Part shown: in pieces, positions 52,829-62,862 of the stretch
Layout of the letters: every line of letters begins with the position of its first letter
How positions within the stretch are numbered: position 1 is the stretch's first letter
Assembly: GCF_007197885.1 (NCBI RefSeq)
Contig: NZ_VKKG01000004.1
Coordinates: 248,001 to 312,000 of the forward strand
Source of the DNA: Tessaracoccus rhinocerotis
GTDB taxonomy: Bacteria > Actinomycetota > Actinomycetes > Propionibacteriales > Propionibacteriaceae
DNA length: 64,000 nucleotides
Reading direction: 5' to 3'
Made by a program: the position numbers and the translations under genes
Notes under the pieces: model-generated
What the model was told of the DNA's origin: nothing
Seen by the model: the letters and a program-made list of their open reading frames with translations, nothing else
Databases searched by the model: none

Positions 52829-53956
52829 ATGGCGATCTTCTCCGTTGAACTGGAACGGCTGCGCAACCGCAGGAGCATCAAGTGGGCCCGTTGGGAGCCG
52901 GACGTGCTGCCGATGTTCGTGGCGGAGATGGACGTCGAGACCGTGCCCGCGGTGGCCGAGCGGCTCCAGCAGCTGATCGCCGAAGGCGACTTCGGCTACC
53001 CCGAACTGCCGGTCTACCAGGAGGCGTTCGCCAGCTTCGCGGACTGGATGTGGGACTGGAAGCTGGACCCCGCCCGGGACATCCGCCTCGCCGGTGACGT
53101 CATGTCCGGGATGCGCGAGCTCACGCTGGCCACCACCGAGCCCGGCGACGCCGTCGTGGTCAACCCGCCCATCTACCCGCCCTTCCGGGCGGTGGTGCGC
53201 GGCAGCGGACGCCGCCTCGTCGAGGTGCCGATGACGGCCGCGGGGCGGCTGGACCTGGACGCGCTGGCCGAGGCCTTCGCCGCCGAGCGCCCGAGCGCCT
53301 ACCTGCTGTGCTCGCCGCACAACCCGAACGGCACGGTCCACACCCGTGCCGAGCTCGAGACGGTGGCGGCGCTGGCGGCGCAGTACAACGTCACCGTGAT
53401 CTCCGACGAGATCCACGCGCCCCTCGCGGGCGCCGCACACGTCCCCTTCACCTCGGTGCCGGGGGCTGAGCGCTCCGTCGTGGTCACCTCGGCCGCGAAG
53501 TCGTGGAACCTCGCCGGGCTCAAGGCAGCGGTCCTGGTGGCGGGGAGCGAGGCCCACGACGTTCTCGACGGATTGCCCGGGCACGTGGCCGAGTCGGCCA
53601 GCCACGTCGCCATCGAGGCGCACAGCGCCGCCCTCGACGGTGGGCGCGACTGGCTGCGACAGGCGAGCGACGAGATCGCGCAGAACAAGCTGCACCTCCG
53701 CTCCGAGCTCGAGCGGCTGCTCCCGCAGGTGCCGTACGAGCCCTCCGAGGGCACCTACCTCGCCTGGCTCGACTGCAGCGACCTGGGCCTCGAGCACGCG
53801 GGCAGGCACTTCCACACCGTTGGTAGGGTGAGGTTCAACTTCGGGACGGACTTCGACAGTGCTGCCGGGCAGTTCGTGCGAATGAACGTGGCCACATCCC
53901 CGGAGCTGATCACCGAGGGCGTGCGACGGATGGCAGCGAGCCTCGGGCACTCCTGA
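52829..53956 (+). CDS. MalY/PatB-type cystathionine beta-lyase
   Basis: 375-aa fold type I PLP enzyme. MFVAEMDVETVPAV, FGYPELPVYQEAFASF, LLCSPHNPNGTVHT, ISDEIHAPL and TSAAKSWNLAGLKAA are hallmark blocks; the Lys in the last one forms the Schiff base with PLP and the Asp in SDEIH binds the pyridine nitrogen. It probably cleaves C-S bonds of cystathionine or cysteine derivatives in the cytosol. The regulatory role of E. coli MalY on maltose genes should not be assumed. Confidence 0.9.
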   Translation: MAIFSVELERLRNRRSIKWARWEPDVLPMFVAEMDVETVPAVAERLQQLIAEGDFGYPELPVYQEAFASFADWMWDWKLDPARDIRLAGDVMSGMRELTLATTEPGDAVVVNPPIYPPFRAVVRGSGRRLVEVPMTAAGRLDLDALAEAFAAERPSAYLLCSPHNPNGTVHTRAELETVAALAAQYNVTVISDEIHAPLAGAAHVPFTSVPGAERSVVVTSAAKSWNLAGLKAAVLVAGSEAHDVLDGLPGHVAESASHVAIEAHSAALDGGRDWLRQASDEIAQNKLHLRSELERLLPQVPYEPSEGTYLAWLDCSDLGLEHAGRHFHTVGRVRFNFGTDFDSAAGQFVRMNVATSPELITEGVRRMAASLGHS

Positions 53957-54052
53957 CCGTTGCGGGGGAGGAGTTCGTGTGGTGACTGACCACCTCATCT
54001 CGTAACCTTTTCTACAGATCAAATGCAACAGTTGCACCGGGAGGACCCACCA

Positions 54053-55648
54053 ATGACTCTGCCAATGGCCGCTTGGCGCGTGACTTACACGCCCGGCAAC
54101 TGGCTGGTGCTGTCCGGTCCCACGATGCTCGTCGTGATGCTGCCCGCTCCCGCGCGGATGTCCGGTCTCGTGAACAGCCTGTGGGCGGACATCGCGAACG
54201 CGCGCTCGGTCGACGGGCTGCTGGAGTTGCTCAACTCCTACGGCCTCGACAGCATGCCGGACTTCGGCGCGTTCTTCTGGGACGCGAACGGCCTCCACGG
54301 CGTCGCGAGGGGACGCATCAAGGTGACCGACACCGACACCGGTGCCATCGCCGTCGACGGTGAGCAGACCGTCACCTGGCGCGAGGAGAACCTCGGCGCG
54401 GACCGGCACCTGCGCATCGACATGGAACCGGTGGACCAGGACGCCGTCCTGCAGCTGCCCCTTGTCGTCGGCGCCGTCACCGCATCTGCGATCTACCTGA
54501 CCACCCACGCTGATGAGCAGATCCGCTTCCCGAGCAACGAGCAGCTCGGCGTGGTCCCCAGGATCCCTGTGCTCGGGGTCCGCCCACGGCCCCGCCGCTC
54601 CGCCCCCGAGGTCGAGGCCGACGAGCCGGCCGCCCCCGCCCAGCCGGCAGCCGCCGCGGTCGGAGTCCCGGTCACCGCCCAAGAAGCCGAGCCCGAGCCG
54701 ACCTCCGAGCCCGAGCCCGAGCCCGAGCCGTCGCCCGAGCCCGAGGCCGGGACGGTCGCCGAGCCGGAGACCGAGAACACCCTTGAACAGGAGCCGGCGG
54801 CTGCCGATGAAACGGCGCCAGCGCCAGAGGCGTCGCCGCTGCCTGAGGTGCCCCAGTCGCCGACGGCCCAGCCGTCGGCCGACGCCGATGCCATCGGCAC
54901 GGGCGAACTGGCCTTCGACACGCAGGTGATGGAGGCCCCCGCCGAGCCCGAGGCGCCGCTGTCCGCAGGTGCCGCCCCGGTGGCCCCCGCGCCGACGGGG
55001 ATCCCGTCCGCCCAGCCGCCCGTCGCCCCCACGCCGGCGGCGCCGACGCCGGCCGCGCCGACGGGCGGTCCAGTGGTGGTCCCCGGCGGCTTCGCGCAGC
55101 AGAGCGCGTCCGATGACGACGGCGGCACCATCTTCTCCACCGGGCTCGCGGCGACGCACAAGCCCGCGGCCCCCGCCGACTCCGACCCCGACCCGCAGGT
55201 CCTGGCGGTACCGTGCGCCAACGGCCACGCGAATGCGCCCGGTGCCAGGCACTGCAGGTTGTGCAAGGCCCCCGTCGACTCCTCCAACGCGCGCCTCATC
55301 CGCCGGCCCGCCCTCGCAGGCGTGCACAGCAACAAGGGTGAGTTCGCAGACATCGTCGCGGGCGTCCTCGTCGGGCGGTCCCCGGATGCGAGCAAGGCCC
55401 CGGCCGGCTCGTACCTGATGCGCGTCCCGAGCCCCAGCAGCGACATCTCCCGCAACCACGTGCTGGTCTCCACCCGGGACTGGAGCATCGTGGTCACCGA
55501 CCTGCACTCGACCAACGGCACCACCGTCATGCCGGTGGGTGAGCAGCCGTTCGTGCTCGCCAACGGAGACACCGTCCAGGTCGAACTCGGTACCATCCTC
55601 GACCTCGGCGACGGTGTCTCGCTGCGGATCGAACCCCCGCGAGGCTGA
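54053..55648 (+). CDS. FHA-domain protein
   Basis: 531 aa. The N-terminal ~160 residues form a conserved domain (PMAAWRVTYTPGNWLVLSGP in part, PDFGAFFWDANGLHGVARG). A long Pro/Ala/Glu-rich disordered linker follows (about 180-385) with EPEPEPEPSPEPE runs. A CANGHANAPGARHCRLC zinc-ribbon-like segment precedes the C-terminal FHA domain (about 430-531: GRSPDASK, SSDISRNHVLVS, DLHSTNGT), which binds phosphothreonine. It heads the operon with the FN3 protein, MoxR ATPase and DUF58 protein, and likely reads the signal of a Ser/Thr kinase outside the window. GGGAGGA precedes the ATG. Confidence 0.87.
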   Translation: MTLPMAAWRVTYTPGNWLVLSGPTMLVVMLPAPARMSGLVNSLWADIANARSVDGLLELLNSYGLDSMPDFGAFFWDANGLHGVARGRIKVTDTDTGAIAVDGEQTVTWREENLGADRHLRIDMEPVDQDAVLQLPLVVGAVTASAIYLTTHADEQIRFPSNEQLGVVPRIPVLGVRPRPRRSAPEVEADEPAAPAQPAAAAVGVPVTAQEAEPEPTSEPEPEPEPSPEPEAGTVAEPETENTLEQEPAAADETAPAPEASPLPEVPQSPTAQPSADADAIGTGELAFDTQVMEAPAEPEAPLSAGAAPVAPAPTGIPSAQPPVAPTPAAPTPAAPTGGPVVVPGGFAQQSASDDDGGTIFSTGLAATHKPAAPADSDPDPQVLAVPCANGHANAPGARHCRLCKAPVDSSNARLIRRPALAGVHSNKGEFADIVAGVLVGRSPDASKAPAGSYLMRVPSPSSDISRNHVLVSTRDWSIVVTDLHSTNGTTVMPVGEQPFVLANGDTVQVELGTILDLGDGVSLRIEPPRG

Positions 55649-55656
55649 CCGGGGAC

Positions 55657-58600
55657 ATGGCCGAGCAGCAGGAGCAGTCCGAGAAGCACCTCTCCCGGAG
55701 CGCCCGACTCGTCGGGCGTTTCGTGCGACGTTCCTGGCAGGCCATCACGGTGGGCCTGCTGGTTGTGGCGCTCGGCGTGCTCGCGTTCCTCAGCCCCGGC
55801 CTCGTGCAGGCCGACGTCCACCTCGACGAGGGCACGGTTTATGCCGCGAAGCGGGACACCGGCCTGATCGGCAGCGTCAACGCGCAGATCGACGAGCTCG
55901 CCGCGGCCACCGCCGTCGGTGACTCCGAGTTCGCCATCCTGCAGGACGAGGACCTCGTGCTGGTCCACGGCCTGCGGTCCTCGACCCTCGTGCAGTACAA
56001 CCCCGCGCGCAACCGGATGGAGTCCCCGGTCCAGCTGCCCAGCGACGCCGACGTCCAGCTCGCCGGCGGCACCCTGCTGGTGGTCAACAGCGACAACGGG
56101 CGGGTCTGGTACGGCGGCCCCGAGACGGTCCTGGCCTACGACTTCCAGAAGCAGAAGGCCGACCTCGAGGTGGGGGAGTTCGGCGCCGCCACGCTCACCG
56201 CCTCCGGCGCGGTGATCGGCCTCGACGTGGACCGCTCGGTCCTGGTGCGGCGCTCCGGGGCCGAGAGCACCGTCGAGACCGCCCTCCCGTTCACCCTCAG
56301 CGGCGACATCGGCTCGGTCGCGCTCAGCGCCGTCGGCGACCAGGCCGTCGTGCTGGACCGCCAGTCCGGGCGGATCTGGGTGGAGGGCACCGACGACGTG
56401 TTCGAGGTCTCCGGCGCCTCCACCGCGGAACTGGTCCCGGCCGCGCCCGACGCCCTGGGCGGGCAGGACAACGCCGACGCGATCTACGCCACGCAGGCCG
56501 GACTGATCGCGCTCACCCCCGACGGCCCCCGCTCCCTCAGCGGCCAGCTCGACGGCGCCCCGGTGCAACCGGTTCAGGTGCATGACTGCGTCTACGCCGT
56601 GTTCGGGGAGCAGTTCGTCAAGCAGTGCCGCGGCGCCGAGCCGCTGGTCCGCGACATCCCCGGGCTCGGTGGCGACCCGCTGCTTTCGTTCATCGTGAAC
56701 CGCAGCACCGTCGCCCTCAACGACGCCGCCAACGGCACCATCTGGATGGTGGACAAGGACATGCTCCGGATCACCGACTGGGAGCGAGTCGTGCCGCCGC
56801 AGGACGACGAGGTCGACGACATCCAGCAGACCGAGACGATCATCCCGCCGGACCGCTCCCAGCCCAACCAGGACCCCATCGCGCAGGACGACACCCTCGC
56901 GGCCCGTGCCGGCCGCTCCACCATCCTCACAGTCCTGGACAACGACACCGACCCCGACGGCGACGTCCTCACGGTGAGCGCGCCGGCCGAACTCACCGGC
57001 GCCACCCTGCAGACCGTGCGCGGCGGCTCCGGCCTGCAGATCACGGTGGACCTCGAGACCACCGGCACGCTCACGTTCAGCTACACCGTCGACGACGGCC
57101 GCGGCGGCAAGGACTCCGCGAACGTGACCGTGCGGGTGCTCCCCGCGGACCCGAACCTGGAGAACAACGCCCCGTTCAAGCACTCGCTGGCGCAGCCCAT
57201 CACCATCCAGTTGGGCCAGACCGTCACCAAGCGTGTCCTGCTGGACTGGCGGGACCCGGAGGGCGACTCGCTGATCCTGGTGGACGCGTGGTTGCCGCCG
57301 GAGGCCGAGGACGAGGTCAGCTTCACCCCCGACGGCCAGGTCACGTTCCTGGACATCGGCAAGACCACCGGCACCAAGACCGTCAACGTCCGCGTCTCGG
57401 ACGGCTACGCCGAGTCCGAGGGGGAGATGGTGGTCGTGGTCACCGACGACACCGTCGCGCCGATCGCCTACGGCGACTTCGAGACCGCCACCGCTGGCAA
57501 GACCGTCACCATCGACCCCCTGGCCAACGACGTCGGCGCCAACCTGGCGCTCACCGAGATCGAGGTGGCCGAGGACTGCGGCTGCGTCACCAAGCCCAAC
57601 TACCGCGAGGGCTGGTTCACCTTCAACGCCGAGACCCCCGGCACGTACTACGTCACCTACAAGGTATCCAACGGCCCGATCGCGCTCGGACTGGTGCGCA
57701 TCGACGTCCGCGCCGAGACCACCGACCACGCCCCGGTCGCCGCCCTCGACGTGGCGCTGCTCCCGCCCGGCGGCAGCGTCGTGGTGGACCCCGTCCTCAA
57801 CGACACCGACGAGGACGGCGACGTCCTGGTGGTCCAGTCGGTCAGCCAGCAGCCGGGGCTGCAGGTGGTGCTCGAGCGGCGCCACCTGGTGACCATCACC
57901 GCCCAGCACACGCCGGAGGCGCCGGTCACCCTGAACTACCGCCTCAGCGACGGCAAGCACTCCGTGCTGGGCACCATCATCGTGATCCCGACGCCCACCA
58001 CGGGCAGCGTCCAGCCGCTCGCCGAGCGCGACGAGGTCCGGGTCCGCGCCGGCAGCACCCAGGCCGTGAACGTCCTCGCCAACGACTCCTCGCCGATCGG
58101 CCTGGCCCTGACGCTGGACGAGCTGGTGGAGAACCCGCTGGAGGATCGGGCCTGGATCGACGGCCAGTTCATCAACGTCTCGGTGCCCGCGGGCGCGCAG
58201 GCGGCCAACACCAACCTCACCTACCAGATCAGGGACGCCGACGGCGCCATCGCCTCCACACAGCTGCGCGTCACCATCGTGAGCGAGGACGCCCAGAACG
58301 AGCCACCCGTGCCCCGCCAGGTGGTGGAGCGGGTCCTGGCCGGGACGACGTCGCGCCTGGCGATCCCGCTCGAGGGCATCGACCCCAACGGTGACGCCGT
58401 GCGTCTGGTGGGGCTCGGTTCCGGTCCCCAGCTCGGGCGGGTGCTGGCCACCGGGGACGGTTGGATGAGCTACGAGGCGTTCCCCAGCTCCGAGGGCACC
58501 GACGTGTTCGAGTACCAGGTGATCGACGCCTTCGGCGCCATCGGCACCGGCGAGATCCGGGTGGGCGTCGCGCCCGCCGGTCCCGACAACAGCGCCCCCA

Positions 58601-61600
58601 CGGGCGTGCCGGACGAGATCCGGACCCGCCCGGGCAGGCACGTCCAGATCCCGGCGCTTCGCAATGACGTCGATGTCGACGGTGACGGGATCGGCTACAC
58701 CGCCTCCGACCCGGTGGAGATCGACGGCATCCCGGACGTCGAGGTGGTGGAGGACCGCGAGATCACGTTCCTGGCACCGGAGGAACCCGGCACCTACGTC
58801 GGCAAGTACTACATCGAGGACAGCCGAGGCGCCAGCGGCTCCGGCGACCTCACAGTGGTGGTGGACCCGGAGGCTCCGCTGCTGGCACCTGAGACCCGCG
58901 ACGACCTGGTGTCCGTGTCCGCGGTCATCGGCAAGGACTGGGTCGAGGTGGACGCCCTCGCCAACGACTTCGACCCCGACGGACCGCGGGAGGAGCTGAC
59001 CATCTCCGTTCCCACCGACGGCGTCCCGGAGGAGGAGGCCGCACGCCCCAGCGACGACGGCCGGATGGTGACCGCGCCCGTCACGGACCGGATGCAGCAG
59101 ATCCGCTACGTGGTCACCGACGCCGAGGGCAACTCGGACATCGGGCTCATCCTGCTGCCGGGCCGCAACGACTCCGTGCCCGTCCTGCGCGATCCCGACT
59201 ACGTGCTCGAGGCCGTCGCCGGGCAGCCCAGCCCCATCGACATCAACGGCCTGGTCGCCGGCACCGCGGGCCGCACGGTGCGGCTCACGGGCGTGGACAG
59301 CGTCTCGGCCACCCACGGCAGGGCCCTGCCCGGCGCCCAGCGCATCGAGTACACCCCGGACCTGGCCTACGAGGGTCCCGCCTCGGTGGTCTTCGAGGTG
59401 GCCGACGTCGTGGCCGAGGGTGACAAGAGCGCCAAGCGCGCCTACGTCTCCGTCCCCGTCAAGGTGCTGCCGGCGCCCAATCGCCCCGACGGCGGTGCCG
59501 ACGAGATCGAGACGGCGAAGTCCTCCCCGGAACTGATCGGCAGCCAACCCCACCTGCTCGTCGGCCCCGGCGAGGGGGACGCCCGCATCGACCTGATGCC
59601 ACTGTTCCGCGACCCGGACGGGGACAGCTTCTACTTCGACAACTTCGCCCACAGCGAGGGTGACCAGAGCATCGAGTGGAACGTGTCCGGCGACGGCAGC
59701 AAGCTGTACGCCAGCACCGCTGTGGACACGCCGCCGGGGACCCGGCGCACGATCAGCGCCGAGGTGATCGACGCCAGCAACGCCCGCACGCCCTTCACCA
59801 TCCAGCTGGAGGTGACCTCCTCCACCAGGCCGCTGGCCACCGCCGTCACCGACGTGGTCGACGAGGCGATCGCCGGCTCGGAGTTCCCTGTCGCGGTCCT
59901 GCTCAACGACAAGTCCAACCTGCTGACCGATCAGAGCCTCACCCTGGTGCCCGGCAGCGCCCGGGTGATCAACGGTGCGGGTACGGCCAGCACGGACGGC
60001 GACTCCGTGGTGATCCGTCCGGCGGACGGCTTCGTCGGCACCCTGACTGCGAGCTACACCATCGAGGACGCCACCAAGGACCCCAACCGGCGCGTCGACG
60101 GCACCATCCGGGTGACCGTCAAGGACGTCCCCAGCAGGCCCGGCGCCCCCCGCGACGGCGTGGCCGGCAATGGCCAGGTGACGTTCACCTACACGCCCGG
60201 CTCCTCCAACGGCTTCGAGATCATGAGCCGCAACGTCGTGGCGATCAACGCCTCCGGCGCCACTGTCGCCAGCACGCAGTGCCCGAGCACCACCTGCACC
60301 GTGACCGGCCTGCCCAACGGGCAGCCCTACCAGTTCCAGGTGGTGGAGGTGAACCAGGCCGGAGCGTCCGACCCCTCGCCGCTGTCGGCCCCGTACACGC
60401 CGGACGTCAGGCCCAACGCCCCGGCCGCCCCCATCGTCGCTTTCGGCGACCAGCAGCTGATCGTCAACTGGAGCCCGCCGACGTGGGAGAACCCGTCCAA
60501 CCCGGGCAGCCCCGTCGACCGCTACACCCTGGCCCTCCTGGACGAGGCGGGCAACCAGGTGGACCAGCGCACCGGCCTCGCGCCCTCGCCCACCACGTTC
60601 ACCTGGACCGGGCTCACCAACGGCACGCGGTACCGGTTCAAGATCCTGGCGGGCAACAAGGCCGGCGAGTCCCCGTACTCGGAGGCCTCCGCCGTCAACT
60701 GGCCGGCGGCCCCGCCGAGTGCCCCGCCGTCGATCGTCGCGACCGCCACGGAGAACCCCCTCGGCGGTGCGTTCGAGGTGGCGTGGGCAGCCGCGGGTAT
60801 CGAGCCGAACGGAGACCCGGTCACCGAGTTCCTGGTGACGCCCATCGGCCAGTCCGGGCCGCGGACCGACTTCGCGAAGGTGGTCCCCGTCAACGGTGCC
60901 GCAACGCAGACGGTCCTGGTGGAGGGCCTGGGGCAGGTGCCCTACAAGTTCCAGGTGACGGCCCGGAACAAGGCCGGCCACGGCGCCGCCGCCACGACCC
61001 CGAACTGGCAGACGGCATGGGAGTTGCCGAGGATCGAGTCTTACAACGTCAATGCCGTTGCCGGAGGCATCCAGATGTACGTCCGTACCAACTTCTCCGG
61101 GCGCGAAGAGGCCAACCCGCAGATGCAGTACCGCCTGAACGGTGGATCATGGCAGTCATACCCAACCGACGGGCACGTCGGTGGTCTGGTCAACGGACGA
61201 ACCTACGACGTCGAACTCAGACTCATCATCGTCGGGGACCGGGCATCCGCCGTGGTCGGCAAAAACGATGTCATGCCGCGGTCCGCTGCGCCCGTGTTCC
61301 CAGGGGTGGATGCGTCCTCGCTGCGAAACCTCGGGTGGGAGAGAGGCTACTACATCGCGATGGACCGTCCCGAGAGCCTGGAGGAGAGCGGTGGTTGGGA
61401 CTTGGACGGCTACCGCTACAAGTGTGCAGTTGCCGACGAGTGGAAGGCCTGCGACCCCGACGGCTGGACCAACACGTACGCATTCGTCGTCGACAACGGT
61501 GCGGTTGGGGGAGGGACAACGGTAGTGTTCGGCGTCCGTTACGGCGGCGACCAGAACCTCGAGTCGGCCGACTCCCTGACCGTGCCCAGACTCATGCACG

Positions 61601-61860
61601 GGACGTGGAACAACACCACCAAGGTCCTCACATTTGATCTGGCAAGAGTCCAGGGGGCGCTGTCCTGCGCTGCCTACAACGGTCGGGACGTGGTGGCGGA
61701 GTGGACCACCAGCTCGTTCTCAAAGACCTTCCCCACAGAGCCCACGGACGCTGAGGGCAACCCCGTCCCCGGGTACATCACCGCGGTCAATCTCGACGTG
61801 GTCTGCAACAACGTGAACTTCAGCGGGGGCTCCGACCGTGAGACCCTGTGGTCCAACTGA
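55657..61860 (+). CDS. Giant membrane-anchored Ig-like/fibronectin type III protein
   Basis: 2067 aa. One transmembrane helix near residues 28-48; no cleaved signal, so most of the protein lies outside. Residues ~60-390 look like a beta-propeller-type repeat region. From ~405 to ~1480 come about ten cadherin/Ig-like units with DNDTDPDGDVLTV, LNDTDEDGDVLVV and RNDVDVDGDGIGY calcium-binding-like motifs. Three FN3 domains follow (about 1490-1800: TGLPNGQPYQFQV, TGLTNGTRYRFKI, GLGQVPYKFQV). The last ~270 residues are a different, less repetitive domain whose DNA looks less GC-rich. It matches the FN3 component of actinobacterial kinase-FN3-ATPase clusters, which may bind host or self polymers. 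Confidence 0.9.
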   Translation: MAEQQEQSEKHLSRSARLVGRFVRRSWQAITVGLLVVALGVLAFLSPGLVQADVHLDEGTVYAAKRDTGLIGSVNAQIDELAAATAVGDSEFAILQDEDLVLVHGLRSSTLVQYNPARNRMESPVQLPSDADVQLAGGTLLVVNSDNGRVWYGGPETVLAYDFQKQKADLEVGEFGAATLTASGAVIGLDVDRSVLVRRSGAESTVETALPFTLSGDIGSVALSAVGDQAVVLDRQSGRIWVEGTDDVFEVSGASTAELVPAAPDALGGQDNADAIYATQAGLIALTPDGPRSLSGQLDGAPVQPVQVHDCVYAVFGEQFVKQCRGAEPLVRDIPGLGGDPLLSFIVNRSTVALNDAANGTIWMVDKDMLRITDWERVVPPQDDEVDDIQQTETIIPPDRSQPNQDPIAQDDTLAARAGRSTILTVLDNDTDPDGDVLTVSAPAELTGATLQTVRGGSGLQITVDLETTGTLTFSYTVDDGRGGKDSANVTVRVLPADPNLENNAPFKHSLAQPITIQLGQTVTKRVLLDWRDPEGDSLILVDAWLPPEAEDEVSFTPDGQVTFLDIGKTTGTKTVNVRVSDGYAESEGEMVVVVTDDTVAPIAYGDFETATAGKTVTIDPLANDVGANLALTEIEVAEDCGCVTKPNYREGWFTFNAETPGTYYVTYKVSNGPIALGLVRIDVRAETTDHAPVAALDVALLPPGGSVVVDPVLNDTDEDGDVLVVQSVSQQPGLQVVLERRHLVTITAQHTPEAPVTLNYRLSDGKHSVLGTIIVIPTPTTGSVQPLAERDEVRVRAGSTQAVNVLANDSSPIGLALTLDELVENPLEDRAWIDGQFINVSVPAGAQAANTNLTYQIRDADGAIASTQLRVTIVSEDAQNEPPVPRQVVERVLAGTTSRLAIPLEGIDPNGDAVRLVGLGSGPQLGRVLATGDGWMSYEAFPSSEGTDVFEYQVIDAFGAIGTGEIRVGVAPAGPDNSAPTGVPDEIRTRPGRHVQIPALRNDVDVDGDGIGYTASDPVEIDGIPDVEVVEDREITFLAPEEPGTYVGKYYIEDSRGASGSGDLTVVVDPEAPLLAPETRDDLVSVSAVIGKDWVEVDALANDFDPDGPREELTISVPTDGVPEEEAARPSDDGRMVTAPVTDRMQQIRYVVTDAEGNSDIGLILLPGRNDSVPVLRDPDYVLEAVAGQPSPIDINGLVAGTAGRTVRLTGVDSVSATHGRALPGAQRIEYTPDLAYEGPASVVFEVADVVAEGDKSAKRAYVSVPVKVLPAPNRPDGGADEIETAKSSPELIGSQPHLLVGPGEGDARIDLMPLFRDPDGDSFYFDNFAHSEGDQSIEWNVSGDGSKLYASTAVDTPPGTRRTISAEVIDASNARTPFTIQLEVTSSTRPLATAVTDVVDEAIAGSEFPVAVLLNDKSNLLTDQSLTLVPGSARVINGAGTASTDGDSVVIRPADGFVGTLTASYTIEDATKDPNRRVDGTIRVTVKDVPSRPGAPRDGVAGNGQVTFTYTPGSSNGFEIMSRNVVAINASGATVASTQCPSTTCTVTGLPNGQPYQFQVVEVNQAGASDPSPLSAPYTPDVRPNAPAAPIVAFGDQQLIVNWSPPTWENPSNPGSPVDRYTLALLDEAGNQVDQRTGLAPSPTTFTWTGLTNGTRYRFKILAGNKAGESPYSEASAVNWPAAPPSAPPSIVATATENPLGGAFEVAWAAAGIEPNGDPVTEFLVTPIGQSGPRTDFAKVVPVNGAATQTVLVEGLGQVPYKFQVTARNKAGHGAAATTPNWQTAWELPRIESYNVNAVAGGIQMYVRTNFSGREEANPQMQYRLNGGSWQSYPTDGHVGGLVNGRTYDVELRLIIVGDRASAVVGKNDVMPRSAAPVFPGVDASSLRNLGWERGYYIAMDRPESLEESGGWDLDGYRYKCAVADEWKACDPDGWTNTYAFVVDNGAVGGGTTVVFGVRYGGDQNLESADSLTVPRLMHGTWNNTTKVLTFDLARVQGALSCAAYNGRDVVAEWTTSSFSKTFPTEPTDAEGNPVPGYITAVNLDVVCNNVNFSGGSDRETLWSN

Positions 61861-61896
61861 ACCAGTCATGCACAGCTCGGAAGGCGGAATATCCAA

Positions 61897-62862
61897 GTGA
61901 ATCCAGAACAAGCGCGTTGGTTCGGCGAGACCTTCGGCAGCATCGTGAACAACATCGAGCGCGTCATCCTCGGCAAGACCGAGGCGGTGCGCCTGGCCGT
62001 CACGTGCATGCTGGCAGAGGGGCACCTCCTGCTCGAGGACTACCCGGGCACGGGCAAGACCACGCTCGCCCGTGCGATCGCCCAGACCGTGCAGGGGACC
62101 AACAGCCGCATCCAGTTCACCCCGGACCTGCTTCCCTCCGACGTCACCGGCGTCACCATCTATGACCAGAAGACCGGTGAGTTCGAGTTCCACCAGGGTC
62201 CGATCTTCGCCTCCATCGTCCTCGCCGACGAGATCAACCGGGCCTCGCCCAAGACCCAGTCGGCGCTGCTCGAGGTGATGGAGGAGAACCGGGTGACCGT
62301 CGACGGCGTCTCCTACAACACCGGCCAGCCGTTCATGGTGATCGCCACCCAGAACCCCATCGAGCAGGCCGGCACGTACCGCCTGCCGGAGGCTCAGCTG
62401 GACCGCTTCCTGATGAAGACCACCCTCGGCTACCCGGACCACGAGGCCACCATGCGGATCCTCGCGACCGGCGGCTCCCGCCCCCGCTCCACGGCACTGC
62501 CGGCGATCATCCCCACCTCCCAGGTGGCTGAGATGAGCCAGCTCGCCGGGTCGGTCCACATCGAGTCCTCGGTGTTCGACTACATCGCCCGCCTGACCGA
62601 GGCCACCAGGCACGCCACCGACGTGCGGCTCGGCGTCTCGATCCGTGGCGCGCTGGCGCTGGTGCGCACCACGCGCGTCTGGGCCGCTTCGCAGGGCCGC
62701 CACTTCGTCGTGCCCGACGACGTGAAGATGCTCGCGATCCCGTGCCTGGCGCACCGGATCATCCTGGACCCGGAGGCGGAGTTCAACGGGGTCCAGGCCG
62801 TCGACGTCATGGCCGACGTCATCGGCTCCGTGCCGCCCCCGACGGAGCGCAAGACCGCCTGA
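61897..62862 (+). CDS. MoxR-family AAA+ ATPase
   Basis: 321 aa. Walker A GTGKTTLARA in LEDYPGTGKTTLARAIAQT, Walker B VLADEINRASPKTQSALLEVMEE (in parts), sensor 1 FMVIATQNPIEQAGTYRLPEAQLDRFLMK (in parts), and the helical lid at the C-terminus. MoxR ATPases act with DUF58/VWA proteins in assembly or maturation of partner proteins. GTG start behind GGAAGGCGG; its stop overlaps the next ATG by one base, so it is coupled to the DUF58 gene. Confidence 0.93.
   Translation: MNPEQARWFGETFGSIVNNIERVILGKTEAVRLAVTCMLAEGHLLLEDYPGTGKTTLARAIAQTVQGTNSRIQFTPDLLPSDVTGVTIYDQKTGEFEFHQGPIFASIVLADEINRASPKTQSALLEVMEENRVTVDGVSYNTGQPFMVIATQNPIEQAGTYRLPEAQLDRFLMKTTLGYPDHEATMRILATGGSRPRSTALPAIIPTSQVAEMSQLAGSVHIESSVFDYIARLTEATRHATDVRLGVSIRGALALVRTTRVWAASQGRHFVVPDDVKMLAIPCLAHRIILDPEAEFNGVQAVDVMADVIGSVPPPTERKTA

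Noticed and set aside
54700..55070. Pro/Glu/Ala-coding tandem repeats in the FHA gene as a mobile or regulatory repeat
   Set aside because: They stay in frame and encode a disordered linker common in such proteins.
48527..55507. 2326-codon minus-strand open frame extending ileS upstream
   Set aside because: Everything beyond 51667 is antisense to real plus-strand genes and crosses the T-box; ileS begins at the ATG with a ribosome-binding site.
54493..60981. 2162-codon minus-strand open frame
   Set aside because: Antisense shadow of the FHA and FN3 genes; Gly/Arg/Asp/Val-rich composition typical of high-GC reverse frames and no domain.
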